In this document: piece by piece, positions 27,084 to 36,992 of the stretch
Numbering within the stretch: the first letter of the stretch is position 1
Layout: each line of letters starts with the position of its first letter
DNA from: Chitinophagaceae bacterium
GTDB taxonomy: Bacteria > Bacteroidota > Bacteroidia > Chitinophagales > Chitinophagaceae
Reading direction: 5' to 3'
Assembly (NCBI GenBank): GCA_016722465.1
Contig: JADKJC010000013.1
Location: forward strand, 682,001-746,000
DNA length: 64,000 nt
Made by a program: the position numbers and the translations under genes
Notes under the pieces: generated by a model
The model's database searches: none
Seen by the model: only the letters and a program-made list of their open reading frames with translations
Told to the model about the DNA's origin: nothing

Positions 27084-28991
27084 ATGAGCATCGTTAACAG
27101 CCTGCAGCAAAGTGTTATTAAAAGCCTTGCAGAATTATACAACCAGCCTTTTACAGAAAAAGATTTCCAGGTAAATCAAACCAAGCCGGAGTTTGAGGGG
27201 GATTATACCATCGTGATGTTTTCACTGGTAAAATCATTGAAACTTTCACCCGATGCCATCGGCACAGCGCTGGGCAATCATCTTGTCGGCAACAACCCGT
27301 TACTATTTACTCACTACAATATCATCAAAGGATTTTTAAACCTTTCCGTTGCGGATGATTTCTGGATGCAGCTGCTGCAGCGGAATCACAATGATGTTTG
27401 CTATGGTAAAAAACCAATGAATGGCAAAAAAGTGATGGTGGAATATGCGTCGCCCAACACCAACAAGCCATTGCACCTGGGCCATTTAAGAAATATCTTT
27501 TTAGGATGGAGCACCAGTGAGATATTAAAAGCAAACGGGTATGAAGTGATCAAAAGCGCCATTGTAAACGACCGGGGTATCCATATCTGTAAGAGCATGA
27601 TCGCCTGGCTGAAGTATGCCAATGGAGCAACCCCTGCAAACACCGGCATCAAAGGCGATCACCTGGTGGGTGACTATTATGTACGATTTGAAAATGATCT
27701 GAAAGCACAAACAGAACCGATTCTTGAAAAGATCAATGCAGGAGACCTTTCTCATTTCAGTGCAATGGATGCAGATAAACTTTTGAAGTTGCTGCAAACA
27801 TTGAATACGATTGACAAAAGCAAGGAGGCTGAAAAAACCGAAAAGACAAAAGATGACATTAAAGAGATTGCCAGGGCCAATACCCCTATCATGGCGGAAG
27901 CAAAACAAATGCTGCTGGATTGGGAAGAAGGCAAACCTGAAGTGATGGACTTGTGGAGAAAGATGAATGGCTGGGTGTATGATGGGTTTGAAGTGACCTA
28001 TCAACGCATTGGTGCCGACTTTGATATTACCTATTATGAAAGCAATACTTATTTACTGGGCAAAAACATTGTGCAACAGGGACTGGAGAAAAATATATTC
28101 TTTAAAAAAGAAGATGGCAGTATCTGGATAGACCTGACGGCAGATGGGCTTGATGAAAAACTGGTACAGCGTAAAGATGGTACTTCAGTTTACATTACAC
28201 AGGATATTGGTTTGGCGCTGCAAAAATATGAGCAATATAAAATTGACCAAAGTATTTATGTGATCGGCAATGAGCAGAACTACCACATGAAAGTGCTACA
28301 GCTGATCTGTAAAAAACTGGGCATGCCCAATGCAGAAAACATTTATCACCTGAGTTATGGCATGGTGGAACTCACCACCGGCAAAATGAAAAGCCGTGAA
28401 GGCACAGTAGTGGATGCAGATGATATTGTAGATGAAATGATCGCCACTTCACAGCAGCATACCGAAGAGCTGGGCAAAGTGAAAGACTTTACCGAATCAG
28501 AATTAAAAGAACTTTACAACACGCTGGCATTAGGCGCCATGAAGTTTTACCTCCTTCGGGTGGATCCTAAAAAAACAATGGTGTTCAATCCGCAGGAAAG
28601 CATCGACTTTCATGGATTTACCGGGCCCTTTGTACAGTATACCCATGCCAGGATTAAAAGTATTTTGAGGAAAGTGCATAATGGAGAATGGAAAATGGAA
28701 AATGGACAATTGGAGAGCCCTCTACTTACTTTGGAAAAACAATTGCTGGTTCACCTGGAACAATACCCTGCTGCACTCGGGCAGGCCTGCAGTGAACACA
28801 ATCCTTCGGTGATAGCGAATTATGTTTTTCAACTGGCGCAAACATTCAATACTTTTTACACAGAACATTCTGTTGCCAATGCAGAAACTCCCGGGAAGAA
28901 ACAGCTTCGGGTACAACTGGCTATGATGACATCCAATGTATTGAAGAGTGGAATGGAATTATTGGGAATCACTGTTCCTGAAAGAATGTAA
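27084..28991 (+). CDS. argS: Arginyl-tRNA synthetase
   Basis: Class I aminoacyl-tRNA synthetase, 635 aa, charging tRNA-Arg. The start MSIVNSLQQSVIKSLAELYN was chosen over an upstream extension. Landmarks are the N-terminal Add1 domain, MVEYASPNTNKPLHLGHLRN with the HIGH-type motif (about residues 124-133), VYITQDIGLALQKYEQYKID, and a KMSKS-equivalent GKMKSREGT (~432). The C-terminal DALR anticodon-binding domain ends in MELLGITVPERM. A short MENGQLESPLL-like insertion (28680-28720, from a repetitive atggaaaatgga stretch) lies between catalytic and DALR domains. Confidence 0.97.
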   Translation: MSIVNSLQQSVIKSLAELYNQPFTEKDFQVNQTKPEFEGDYTIVMFSLVKSLKLSPDAIGTALGNHLVGNNPLLFTHYNIIKGFLNLSVADDFWMQLLQRNHNDVCYGKKPMNGKKVMVEYASPNTNKPLHLGHLRNIFLGWSTSEILKANGYEVIKSAIVNDRGIHICKSMIAWLKYANGATPANTGIKGDHLVGDYYVRFENDLKAQTEPILEKINAGDLSHFSAMDADKLLKLLQTLNTIDKSKEAEKTEKTKDDIKEIARANTPIMAEAKQMLLDWEEGKPEVMDLWRKMNGWVYDGFEVTYQRIGADFDITYYESNTYLLGKNIVQQGLEKNIFFKKEDGSIWIDLTADGLDEKLVQRKDGTSVYITQDIGLALQKYEQYKIDQSIYVIGNEQNYHMKVLQLICKKLGMPNAENIYHLSYGMVELTTGKMKSREGTVVDADDIVDEMIATSQQHTEELGKVKDFTESELKELYNTLALGAMKFYLLRVDPKKTMVFNPQESIDFHGFTGPFVQYTHARIKSILRKVHNGEWKMENGQLESPLLTLEKQLLVHLEQYPAALGQACSEHNPSVIANYVFQLAQTFNTFYTEHSVANAETPGKKQLRVQLAMMTSNVLKSGMELLGITVPERM

Positions 28992-29211
28992 TTCAGTAGT
29001 GTCTTAGTTTGGAAAGCCCGGGGGCTTTTACTAACTCCCCTACACAACCAAAAAAAAGCGGGGGCAAAAGAGAATGGTCTCTCTGTGTCCTTCCTCCCCG
29101 CCGGGGGGGTGATTAAATGAGGGGGGGGGGGAGGGAAGGTTTTCGAACTGGCTACTACCGCAATCCGGGCATTTTGAATTTCTACTTTTGAGTTTTAACT
29201 TTGATCCGTAA
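28992..29211. other. Low-complexity spacer with G-tracts before tRNA-Gly
   Basis: Holds a run of G7 (29103-29109) and G11 (29121-29131), plus C- and A-runs, in otherwise AT-rich DNA. No coding potential is seen. It may be a low-quality assembly stretch or a contingency tract. Confidence 0.5.
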
Positions 29212-29284
29212 GCGGAAGTAGCTCATCTGGCAGAGCACCAGTTTCCCAAACTGGAGGTGGCGGGTTCGAGCCCCGTTTTCCGCT
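29212..29284 (+). tRNA. tRNA-Gly (anticodon CCC)
   Basis: 73-nt cloverleaf without encoded CCA: acceptor arm GCGGAAG/TTTCCGC, D-arm GCTCATCTGGCAGAGC, anticodon arm CCAGT-TTCCCAA-ACTGG with anticodon CCC at 29245-29247, and T-arm GCGGGTTCGAGCCCCGT. Confidence 0.95.
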
Positions 29285-29290
29285 CTTTGC

Positions 29291-30184
29291 CTAGCCCAGC
29301 ATTTTCTTCAATGCCTCCTTAAAACTCATCGGCTTATAACCCAGTTCCTTCTTTGCTTTATCAATCACAAACCCGGTTCTTAATGGCCGCTTTGCAGGTT
29401 GTGTAAAAGTAGCTGCATTTACTTTTGTCATCAGTGATTTATCTAAATGAAGATAATCTGCTGTAGCAACAGCCATATCATAGGGACTCATGCCTTCTTC
29501 ACCGGAGATATGATAAATGCCGGCAGCATTTTTTTCCAGCACCAGCAGTATTCCCTTTGCAAGGTCTTCCACATAAGTAGGTGTGCGCCACTGGTCGCTG
29601 ACTACTTTGATCGGCTTACCTGTTATTAAATTTTCTTTCACCCAACTGATCACATTGCTGCGGTTGCCTACTAAAATATTTCCATACACCAATACAGTTC
29701 TTACAATGGCCCATTGCAGCCCGCTTTCCATCACCGATTTTTCAGCAGCCAGTTTACTGCTGCCATAATAATTTACCGGGCCGGGAATATCAGTTTCCTT
29801 ATAAGGCCCGTTGATACCATCAAAAACAAAATCGGTGGAGATATAGATAAAACGGGCATTGATTTTTTTTGCAGCATCCAGCAAAAAACGGGTAGCTGTT
29901 ACATTCACGTTCCAGCATTCTACTTCATGCAGTTCACACTCATCCGGCTGCGTCATGGCGGCGGCATGAATAATCATTTCCGGCTCATGCGCCAGCATGA
30001 AATCATTCACGGCTACACCATCTGTAATATCCAGTGAAAAATAATCGTATAGGTCAGAAACATCAAAAGGCAAACGGCTGGCGCCCCTGCCGGTTGCAAG
30101 GATGGTATGGCCAGTTGTTTCTATCAGCAGTTTTATTAAATGCTGGCCGAGTAAACCGTTGCTTCCTGTAATTAAAATTTTCAT
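29291..30184 (-). CDS. SDR family sugar-nucleotide reductase, RmlD-like
   Basis: Extended SDR of ~297 aa; the start MKILITGSNGLLGQHLIKLL carries the GxxGxxG cofactor motif. Features include the active-site pair in NYYGSSKLAAEKSV (YxxxK), YISTDFVFDGINGPYKETDI, and WRTPTYVEDLAKGILLVLEK, all RmlD/RfbD-like, consistent with reduction of dTDP-4-keto sugars for surface polysaccharide synthesis. No other rml genes are adjacent, so the substrate is uncertain. The start lies 22 bp after the S9 peptidase gene on the same strand. Confidence 0.85.
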   Translation of the reverse strand: MKILITGSNGLLGQHLIKLLIETTGHTILATGRGASRLPFDVSDLYDYFSLDITDGVAVNDFMLAHEPEMIIHAAAMTQPDECELHEVECWNVNVTATRFLLDAAKKINARFIYISTDFVFDGINGPYKETDIPGPVNYYGSSKLAAEKSVMESGLQWAIVRTVLVYGNILVGNRSNVISWVKENLITGKPIKVVSDQWRTPTYVEDLAKGILLVLEKNAAGIYHISGEEGMSPYDMAVATADYLHLDKSLMTKVNAATFTQPAKRPLRTGFVIDKAKKELGYKPMSFKEALKKMLG

Positions 30185-30205
30185 AATTGCATTTTCACCT
30201 TTCAA

Positions 30206-32317
30206 TTATTTAAACTCCATTCCCAAATTGCTCATCACAAAACTCCAGATATCTGCTGCTTCTTCAATCACTTTACTGGTAGGCTTTCCTGCACCATGAC
30301 CAGCCTTGCTGTCGATCCTTATCAGCGTCGGGTTTTTTCCATCATTTGCTTCCTGCAATGCAGCCGCAAATTTAAAACTGTGGGCAGGTACTACCCTGTC
30401 ATCGTGATCTGCAGTGGTAATTAAAGTAGCCGGATAGGTGGTGCCTTTCTTTAAATTATGCAGCGGAGAATATTTATACAGGTTATCAAAATCTTCTTTC
30501 TTATCGCTCCTGCCATATTCCACCGCCCATGCCCATCCAATGGTGAACTGGTGATAACGCAGCATGTCCAGCACACCCACCTGCGGTATGGCAACTTTAA
30601 ACAATTCCGGATGCTGGGTGATGCAGGCCCCAACCAGCAAACCTCCATTGCTTCCGCCTCTCAATGCCAGTTTGGATGGATTGGTATACTTATTACCGAT
30701 GAGGTATTGTGCAGCAGCAAACACATCATTGAATACATTTTGCTTTTTTTGCAGCATGCCGTTCTTATGCCATTCCTCACCATATTCATTACCGCCACGC
30801 AAACTCACCTGTACGTACACCCCACCCTGGTTTAAAAAGAACGCATTGGAAATACTGAAGGTGGGTGTAAGCGGAATATTGAATCCACCATAGCCATAAA
30901 TCAATGTTGGGTTGTTACCATCCAGTTTCAACCCTTTTTTATAAGTAATGAACATGGGTACCGAAGCACTGTCCCTGCTTTTAAAAAACACCTGTATGGT
31001 TACGTATTCATCCGGGTTGATCTTTAATTCCGGCCTGCGGAACAAATCACTTTTACCGGTGCTGATGTTGTAATGATAAATCGTAGGTGCTGTGTTGAAC
31101 GAAGTGTAGGAATAAAAAATATCCGTATCGCCGGCTTTGCCACCAAACCCACTGGCTGTACCAATGCCGGGCAGTGTGATGGCTCTTTCCATCCTCCCTT
31201 TCAGGCTGTACTGGTAAACTTTACTGGATGCATCCGACAGATAACTCACAAACAATTTGCCACCTGCCGTGCCTGCATTTTGCAACAGTTTTGTTCGAAC
31301 GGGTACTACCTGTTTCCAGTTTGATTTGGCAGGGCTTTTGGGATCGATGGAAACGATCTTATAATTGGCCGCATCAATATTTGTTTTTACCAGCAACCGG
31401 TCGCCGTCGTTGTCAATCACGCTGGCTTCATTGTCAAATCCTTTTATCAGCAGCGTGAAATCACCACCTGCCTTCATGTCTTTCACCCACAATTCATCAC
31501 CGCTGGTACCCTGGCTTTTATTGATGACCAGGAAACGTTCATCTTCCGTCAACCCGGCGCCAATGGTCATCTGCGGATGTTCTTTGTCTTCATAAATCAA
31601 TTCATCGGCACTTTGCTCTGTACCAATTTTATGGTAGTACACTTTGTGGTATTCATTTTTTCCTTTCAGTTTGTCTTTCTCATCTCCCTCCGGGTAACGG
31701 CTGTAATAAAAACCATCATCGCCTTTCCAGGAAATGCCGCTGAACTTGATCCATTGAATCTTTTCATCCAGTAATTTTTTCGACTTCACATCCATGATGT
31801 AAGCCTCCTGCCAGTCGCTGCCGCTTTGCGCCAGCAGGTAGGCACAATACTTTGCACTTTTGGTAAATGCTGGCACACCCGGTGCTGCCGTGCCATCCTT
31901 GCTCATCTTGTTGGGATCTAAAAATACTTCCGGCTTGCCGGTTAACCCTACCTGCCTGTACAAAACACTCTGGTTTTGCAGACCATCATTTTTATAGAAA
32001 TAGTAATGCCCTCCTTCTTTGAACGGTGAACTGTATTTGGCATAGTTCCACATTTCTTCCAGGCGCTGTTTTATTTTATCACGGAAGGGAATGGCATGCA
32101 GGTAAGCATTGGTCACTGTGTTTTGTTCCACCACCCATGCTTTGGTTTCATCGCTGTTGTCATCTTCCAGCCAGCGGTAAGGGTCTTCCACTTTGGTGCC
32201 AAAATAATCATCTGACTGATTTACTTTTTTCGTGTCGGGATACTTTATCTGTGCATCTGCTGCATTCATTAATATGCTGCCTGCTATCATAAGCGCTGAA
32301 ATTTTTATTGACTTCAT
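30206..32317 (-). CDS. Prolyl oligopeptidase family serine peptidase (S9A), exported
   Basis: Start chosen at MKSIKISALMIAGSILMNAA, a signal peptide; the reading frame upstream is noise. The 703-aa protein has an N-terminal beta-propeller (DPYRWLEDDNSDETKAWV and repeated blades) and a C-terminal alpha/beta-hydrolase: nucleophile LRGGSNGGLLVGA (~553-565), Asp in TTADHDDRVVPAHSF (~637) and His in SKAGHGAGKPTSK (~671). It probably cleaves proline-containing oligopeptides in the periplasm. The C-terminus ends NLGMEFK. Confidence 0.94.
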   Translation of the reverse strand: MKSIKISALMIAGSILMNAADAQIKYPDTKKVNQSDDYFGTKVEDPYRWLEDDNSDETKAWVVEQNTVTNAYLHAIPFRDKIKQRLEEMWNYAKYSSPFKEGGHYYFYKNDGLQNQSVLYRQVGLTGKPEVFLDPNKMSKDGTAAPGVPAFTKSAKYCAYLLAQSGSDWQEAYIMDVKSKKLLDEKIQWIKFSGISWKGDDGFYYSRYPEGDEKDKLKGKNEYHKVYYHKIGTEQSADELIYEDKEHPQMTIGAGLTEDERFLVINKSQGTSGDELWVKDMKAGGDFTLLIKGFDNEASVIDNDGDRLLVKTNIDAANYKIVSIDPKSPAKSNWKQVVPVRTKLLQNAGTAGGKLFVSYLSDASSKVYQYSLKGRMERAITLPGIGTASGFGGKAGDTDIFYSYTSFNTAPTIYHYNISTGKSDLFRRPELKINPDEYVTIQVFFKSRDSASVPMFITYKKGLKLDGNNPTLIYGYGGFNIPLTPTFSISNAFFLNQGGVYVQVSLRGGNEYGEEWHKNGMLQKKQNVFNDVFAAAQYLIGNKYTNPSKLALRGGSNGGLLVGACITQHPELFKVAIPQVGVLDMLRYHQFTIGWAWAVEYGRSDKKEDFDNLYKYSPLHNLKKGTTYPATLITTADHDDRVVPAHSFKFAAALQEANDGKNPTLIRIDSKAGHGAGKPTSKVIEEAADIWSFVMSNLGMEFK

Positions 32318-32386
32318 TACAAGTATATTTTGGGAAGCGAAAATTAGCGAAAATAACGGAAGAAGGATAAAGGGTTGTGTTCCAGC

Positions 32387-32411
32387 TTGCCCCGACCTGA
32401 AGGCCGGGCAA
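32387..32411. repeat. Imperfect inverted repeat (possible family-C palindrome)
   Basis: TTGCCCCGACCTGAAGGCCG followed by GGCAA can fold as a hairpin around CTGAAGG. It lies in the ~360-bp divergent region between the S9A peptidase gene and the following plus-strand T9SS gene. Confidence 0.45.
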
Positions 32412-32616
32412 TTCAAATCAGGGTTATTTGATTCCTTAACAGGTTTGAGAAGCTGCCGGATGGCGTGGAAAGCCCGCTGAAGAATGGTGTGCAGCCCTGT
32501 GGCGGACTTGCAACGGACAGCCGGAACAAATGCACAGCAGGGAACAACTGCTGACAGCCCTCCATTTTTTAACAATTATCTCCCATCTACAAGCACAGGC
32601 ATCCTCCCGAAACAAT

Positions 32617-32624
32617 TATATTTG
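32617..32624 (+). promoter_or_regulatory. Possible -7 element upstream of T9SS protein gene
   Basis: TATATTTG matches TAnnTTTG and lies ~52 bp upstream of the start codon at 32677. The -33 box is not apparent. Confidence 0.3.
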
Positions 32625-32676
32625 AACAAGAATTCCCGATCAATGTATCAATACCAATTAACTGCAAATGCAATAC

Positions 32677-34809
32677 ATGAAATATAGGGTTAACTTTTTT
32701 TTAAGTTCATCTGCATTGCAGTTTTCTGCCTTGCATGGCAATAACGGTAATGCCCAATATATTCAGCACAACTGGCCATTGAACCAGCTCAGTTATAAAA
32801 ATTTTCAATGGGGTGCCAGGCAACAATATTTGCTGAGCAAAATAAAATATTCCGACAGGGACTTCCGCAATGTATTGTTCAATGCGGTTGATAATTTTTC
32901 TTACCTGCCGATAGAAACCGAAGGTGTACCTGCATCGGCTTACCACAATGCACTTTCCTCTATCTCCATTTCGTTGCTGCGTACCAATATGGCCGGTGTG
33001 TACGACTGGATCAGGATCAGCGGCGGCAGCACCTGTTATGCAAAAGATTTTGAAACAGACAGCAGCGAAAATTTTATAGTGCTGGCAGATAACAATGGCA
33101 ATGCCTGGGATTCTGCATTTCATTTTCCGCTATTGAGCAATTATACCGACAGTACCCAGCTGCTGCTGTTTAAAGCCGATACTGCAGGTAAAATAAGCTG
33201 GTTTAAATTGTACGGTGGCAGCAGCGCCGAATATGCCAACTGCATCAAGCGTACCAGCGATGGCAATTTTTTAGTGTTGGCATCCACACAATCCGGCGAT
33301 GGTGATGTGCTGAATTACCAGGGCGGAAAAGATATCTGGCTCCTGAAAATTAATGGCGCCGATGGCAGTATCCTATGGCAGAAAACTTTTGGGAGTCTGC
33401 AAAATGAAATTCCTTACGACATGGAAATATTGCCTGATGAAAGTATTGTAATTGCAGGTGCTGCTGAACCGGGCTCTTTATTCCCGGATGCACATTTATA
33501 TACCAACGCCTTTTTAATGAAGCTGGATAACACCGGTAACATAATCTGGAAAAAAACCTTTGGCGGCAACGGCGATGATATGATAAGAAATTTTATCCCT
33601 GCAGGCGATGGAGGTTTTGCCTGTGTGGGTACCACCAATTCTGTTGATGGAGACATACCCGCCAGTTTTGGCGGTACAGATGTATTTGTAAGCAAGCACG
33701 GCGCTGATGGAAGCCTGCAATGGATAAAAATGTATGGCAACAGCGACAACGACAAAGCAGGTGATGTTGTGTACAGCACCTGCGACTCTACGATTTTTGT
33801 TTCTTATGCCAAGCAGTACAACAACAATATCAACTATTCCTCCTACCCCGGTTTTATACAATCAACCGGTGTGGAGATAGGGCTTTATAACAACGGTAAC
33901 CCCTTTCATTTTCATGAAAACAATTTTGCCTTCCCGGCATCGTCAGAACTGTACAACGAAGGTTTTACCATGAGCATGGCGCCGAATACAAGAGGTGGTT
34001 TTTTAGGTGCCAGCATTACCCATGATGTATGGACACCGGCTGAAGTGGGCGGAGGCTATTTGTACACCCGGAGTTTTGATTTCATCGAATATGGTGTGGC
34101 ATTGCAACAGCAGGCTGCTGATACCACACTCTGCAGTGGCAGCAGTGCATGGGGACATATTTTCACCAGCGATACTGTTTACGCTGACACTTTACGCAAT
34201 GCCTGTGGCATTGACACCCTCATCCGCAATTACACTGTTCATATTTCAACCGATGGGTCATTATGCCCTGTGCCGGTAACTTTAACATCATTTACTGCGG
34301 GCAGCAGTAACAAATCAATAAAACTGAACTGGCATACCGAAGCGGAGAATGGCGTGATGGCCTACAGCATTCAGCGATCGGAAAACCCAGGCTGGGGCTT
34401 CAGCAGTATTGGCACAGTGAATGCGGTGAACCGTTTCACCGGAAACCTTTATTCGTTTACAGATAGTGCCATTCAACCTGGTGTGGTTTATTATTACCGC
34501 CTGCAGATAATAGAGAACACCGGATTAATAAAATACTCACGGATATGCACAGCCCGGATTTGGAAAGCTGGTATTGATGTAGCTGTTTATCCCAATCCGG
34601 CAAAAGATTTTGTAACCCTGGAGCTTAATCATTACAAGGGCAACGCAATCATTTCTTTGGTAAACAATGCAGGACAGGTATTGCAAACAAAAATCGTAAA
34701 CAGCATACGCCAATACAGTATTGATGTCAGCCTCGTACCAACAGGAAATTACTGGATCATTGTTCGGACTGATGATGAAAAGATTGTAAAGAAGGTTACT
34801 AAACTGTAA
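32677..34809 (+). CDS. T9SS-secreted protein with repeated beta-propeller-like motifs and type A sorting domain
   Basis: The 710-aa protein contains repeats of the pattern WFKLYGGSSAEYANCIKRTS followed by DGNFLVLASTQSGDGD, and again LWQKTFGSLQNEIPY and IIWKKTFGGNGDDMIR, typical of extracellular propeller-like T9SS cargo. It then has a fibronectin-like segment and a type A sorting domain (VYPNPAKDFVTLELN, ending KIVKKVTKL). The written N-terminus MKYRVNFFLSSSALQFSALH is a weak signal peptide; one added T in the T8 run at 32695-32702 would read MKYRVNFFFKFICIAVFCLA, more like a signal peptide, which hints at compensating indels. Confidence 0.85.
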   Translation: MKYRVNFFLSSSALQFSALHGNNGNAQYIQHNWPLNQLSYKNFQWGARQQYLLSKIKYSDRDFRNVLFNAVDNFSYLPIETEGVPASAYHNALSSISISLLRTNMAGVYDWIRISGGSTCYAKDFETDSSENFIVLADNNGNAWDSAFHFPLLSNYTDSTQLLLFKADTAGKISWFKLYGGSSAEYANCIKRTSDGNFLVLASTQSGDGDVLNYQGGKDIWLLKINGADGSILWQKTFGSLQNEIPYDMEILPDESIVIAGAAEPGSLFPDAHLYTNAFLMKLDNTGNIIWKKTFGGNGDDMIRNFIPAGDGGFACVGTTNSVDGDIPASFGGTDVFVSKHGADGSLQWIKMYGNSDNDKAGDVVYSTCDSTIFVSYAKQYNNNINYSSYPGFIQSTGVEIGLYNNGNPFHFHENNFAFPASSELYNEGFTMSMAPNTRGGFLGASITHDVWTPAEVGGGYLYTRSFDFIEYGVALQQQAADTTLCSGSSAWGHIFTSDTVYADTLRNACGIDTLIRNYTVHISTDGSLCPVPVTLTSFTAGSSNKSIKLNWHTEAENGVMAYSIQRSENPGWGFSSIGTVNAVNRFTGNLYSFTDSAIQPGVVYYYRLQIIENTGLIKYSRICTARIWKAGIDVAVYPNPAKDFVTLELNHYKGNAIISLVNNAGQVLQTKIVNSIRQYSIDVSLVPTGNYWIIVRTDDEKIVKKVTKL

Positions 34810-35075
34810 CTTGTTATGTTATTGATTTGTCAAATTACCGGGCTATTCTTTGTATCTCCTGGTGACTCCGGGCCTTTGTGGTAAAAACACAAAGATTTGG
34901 CAATAATTTTCAATAGCAAAATTTGCCGGGCTTCGTTGCAAAAATAATCAAATAACAGGATTTAGTGGATCAGCAAACCAGCATCCTTTTATCCCAATCA
35001 ATCTGCTCAAATCCCTGTACAGGTAAATTACCTGCATTTTTAATCCTACATTAGCTTTCTCAAAAATCATTCATC

Positions 35076-36992
35076 ATGTATAAAAGAATTATCATCTTCT
35101 TATTGTTATCGCCATTGTTTGGTTTGGCGCAAAACAAGCTGACACCTGAACTGCTATGGAAGCTAGGCAGGGCATCAGCATTGGGCATCAGCAAAGATGG
35201 AAGGCACATTGTGTATTCCGTTAACACCCCCGATGTACAAGCCAATAAAGGCAGCCGAAAAACCTATATCATCCCTATTGCAGGCGGTGAGCCAACCGAA
35301 GTAAGCAGCACGGAAGACCTGTTGAATGACAAGAACATTTCTCCCGATGGAAAATTTGTATTGAGCAATAAAGAAGTAAAAGTTAACAAGATCAGCGGCA
35401 GCGATTATTACCCTGAACTGACCAAATCAAATGCTTATATTTTTGATGACCTCAACAACCGCCATTGGGATACATGGGAAGATGGCAGTTTTGATCATGT
35501 ATTTGTAGCGCCTGTTGGCAAAACGGAAGAAGCCAAAGATGTTATGCCCGATGAACCTTATGATGCACCTACTAAACCATTTGGCGGCGATGAAGATTAC
35601 ATCTGGCGCCCCGATAGTAAATCCATTATTTATGTTACCAAGAAAAAATATGGCAAAGACTATGCATTAAGCACCAATAGTGATTTATATGAATACAACC
35701 TGGTAACAGGCAAAACCAATAATCTTACCGAAGGTAATAAAGGATATGATGTGAATCCATCCATCAGCAGCAACGGCACACTGGCATGGTTACAAATGAA
35801 AAGAGAGGGCTATGAATCGGACAAGCAAGATATCGTTGCATCAACAGGATTGGGTACCGTAAACCTGACAGGCCATCGTGACGATATCCATGTGGAAGGC
35901 TTTCGCTGGAGCGATGATGGGAAAACTATTTTCTTCAATGCCCCTGTGAATGGAACGCTGCAGTTATTTGTAGTGGATTATACCGGTGCCACAATGAAAC
36001 TGCCTGATGTGAAACAGCTCACCAGCGGCGATTTTGACATAGCCTCCATTGTTGGCCAAAGCGGCAACACATTGATCGTATCAAGAACTGACATGAACCA
36101 TGCAACAGAATTATACTCCGTTGATATTACCAGCGGCAGCATGAAACAACTCACTCACGTGAATGATGAGGCGTATAGTGCAATTGGGATGTGCAAAACA
36201 GAAAGACGCTGGGTAACCACTACTGATGGCAAGAAGATGCTGGTATGGGTGATCTATCCACCGGACTTTGATGCCGGTAAAAAATATCCAACATTACTCT
36301 ACTGCCAGGGCGGGCCGCAATCTGCCCTTACCCAGTTTTATTCTTTCCGCTGGAACTTCCAGCTCATGGCATCGCAGGGATATATTGTGGTAGCGCCTAA
36401 CCGCCGTGGTATGCCTGGGCATGGCACCAAATGGAATGAAGCCATCAGCAAGGATCATGGTGGCCAGCCTATGAAAGATTACCTGAGTGCCATTGATGCG
36501 GTGAGCAAAGAAAAGTATGTTGACAAAAGCCGCCTCGGTTGTGTGGGCGCCAGCTATGGTGGGTATTCTGTATTTATGCTGGCAGGCATCCACAACAACC
36601 GTTTCAAATCTTTTATTGCACATGATGGTGTTTTTGATATGCGGAGTATGTATGGTACTACAGAAGAGTTATTTTTCCCCAACTGGGATTGGGGCGGCCC
36701 TTACTGGGATAAGAAAAACCTGGCGGCACAACGGTCTTACAACCTTCAAAATCCCATCAACTATGTTGATAAATGGAATACACCCATCCTTGTGATACAG
36801 GGCGGTAAAGATTACCGGGTACCGATTGAGCAGGGCCTGCAGGCTTTCCAGGCTGCACAGTTACGTGGTTTAAAAAGTAAACTGTTGTACCTGCCCGATG
36901 AAAACCACTGGGTATTGGCTGCACAAAATGCGTTGGTTTGGCAGCATGAGTTTTATAAATGGCTGAAAGAAACATTGCCGGCTAAAAAATAA
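35076..36992 (+). CDS. S9C-type prolyl oligopeptidase / acylaminoacyl peptidase, exported
   Basis: The 638-aa protein has a signal peptide (MYKRIIIFLLLSPLFGLAQN), a WD40/beta-propeller N-terminal half (e.g. HIVYSVNTPDVQANKGSR, YIWRPDSKSIIYVT), and an alpha/beta-hydrolase domain with nucleophile GCVGASYGGYSVF (~487-499), Asp in IQGGKDYRVPIEQG (~576) and His in DENHWVLAAQN (~609). It probably removes dipeptides or acyl-amino acids in the periplasm. It lies on the opposite strand to the S9A peptidase with a T9SS gene between. Confidence 0.93.
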   Translation: MYKRIIIFLLLSPLFGLAQNKLTPELLWKLGRASALGISKDGRHIVYSVNTPDVQANKGSRKTYIIPIAGGEPTEVSSTEDLLNDKNISPDGKFVLSNKEVKVNKISGSDYYPELTKSNAYIFDDLNNRHWDTWEDGSFDHVFVAPVGKTEEAKDVMPDEPYDAPTKPFGGDEDYIWRPDSKSIIYVTKKKYGKDYALSTNSDLYEYNLVTGKTNNLTEGNKGYDVNPSISSNGTLAWLQMKREGYESDKQDIVASTGLGTVNLTGHRDDIHVEGFRWSDDGKTIFFNAPVNGTLQLFVVDYTGATMKLPDVKQLTSGDFDIASIVGQSGNTLIVSRTDMNHATELYSVDITSGSMKQLTHVNDEAYSAIGMCKTERRWVTTTDGKKMLVWVIYPPDFDAGKKYPTLLYCQGGPQSALTQFYSFRWNFQLMASQGYIVVAPNRRGMPGHGTKWNEAISKDHGGQPMKDYLSAIDAVSKEKYVDKSRLGCVGASYGGYSVFMLAGIHNNRFKSFIAHDGVFDMRSMYGTTEELFFPNWDWGGPYWDKKNLAAQRSYNLQNPINYVDKWNTPILVIQGGKDYRVPIEQGLQAFQAAQLRGLKSKLLYLPDENHWVLAAQNALVWQHEFYKWLKETLPAKK

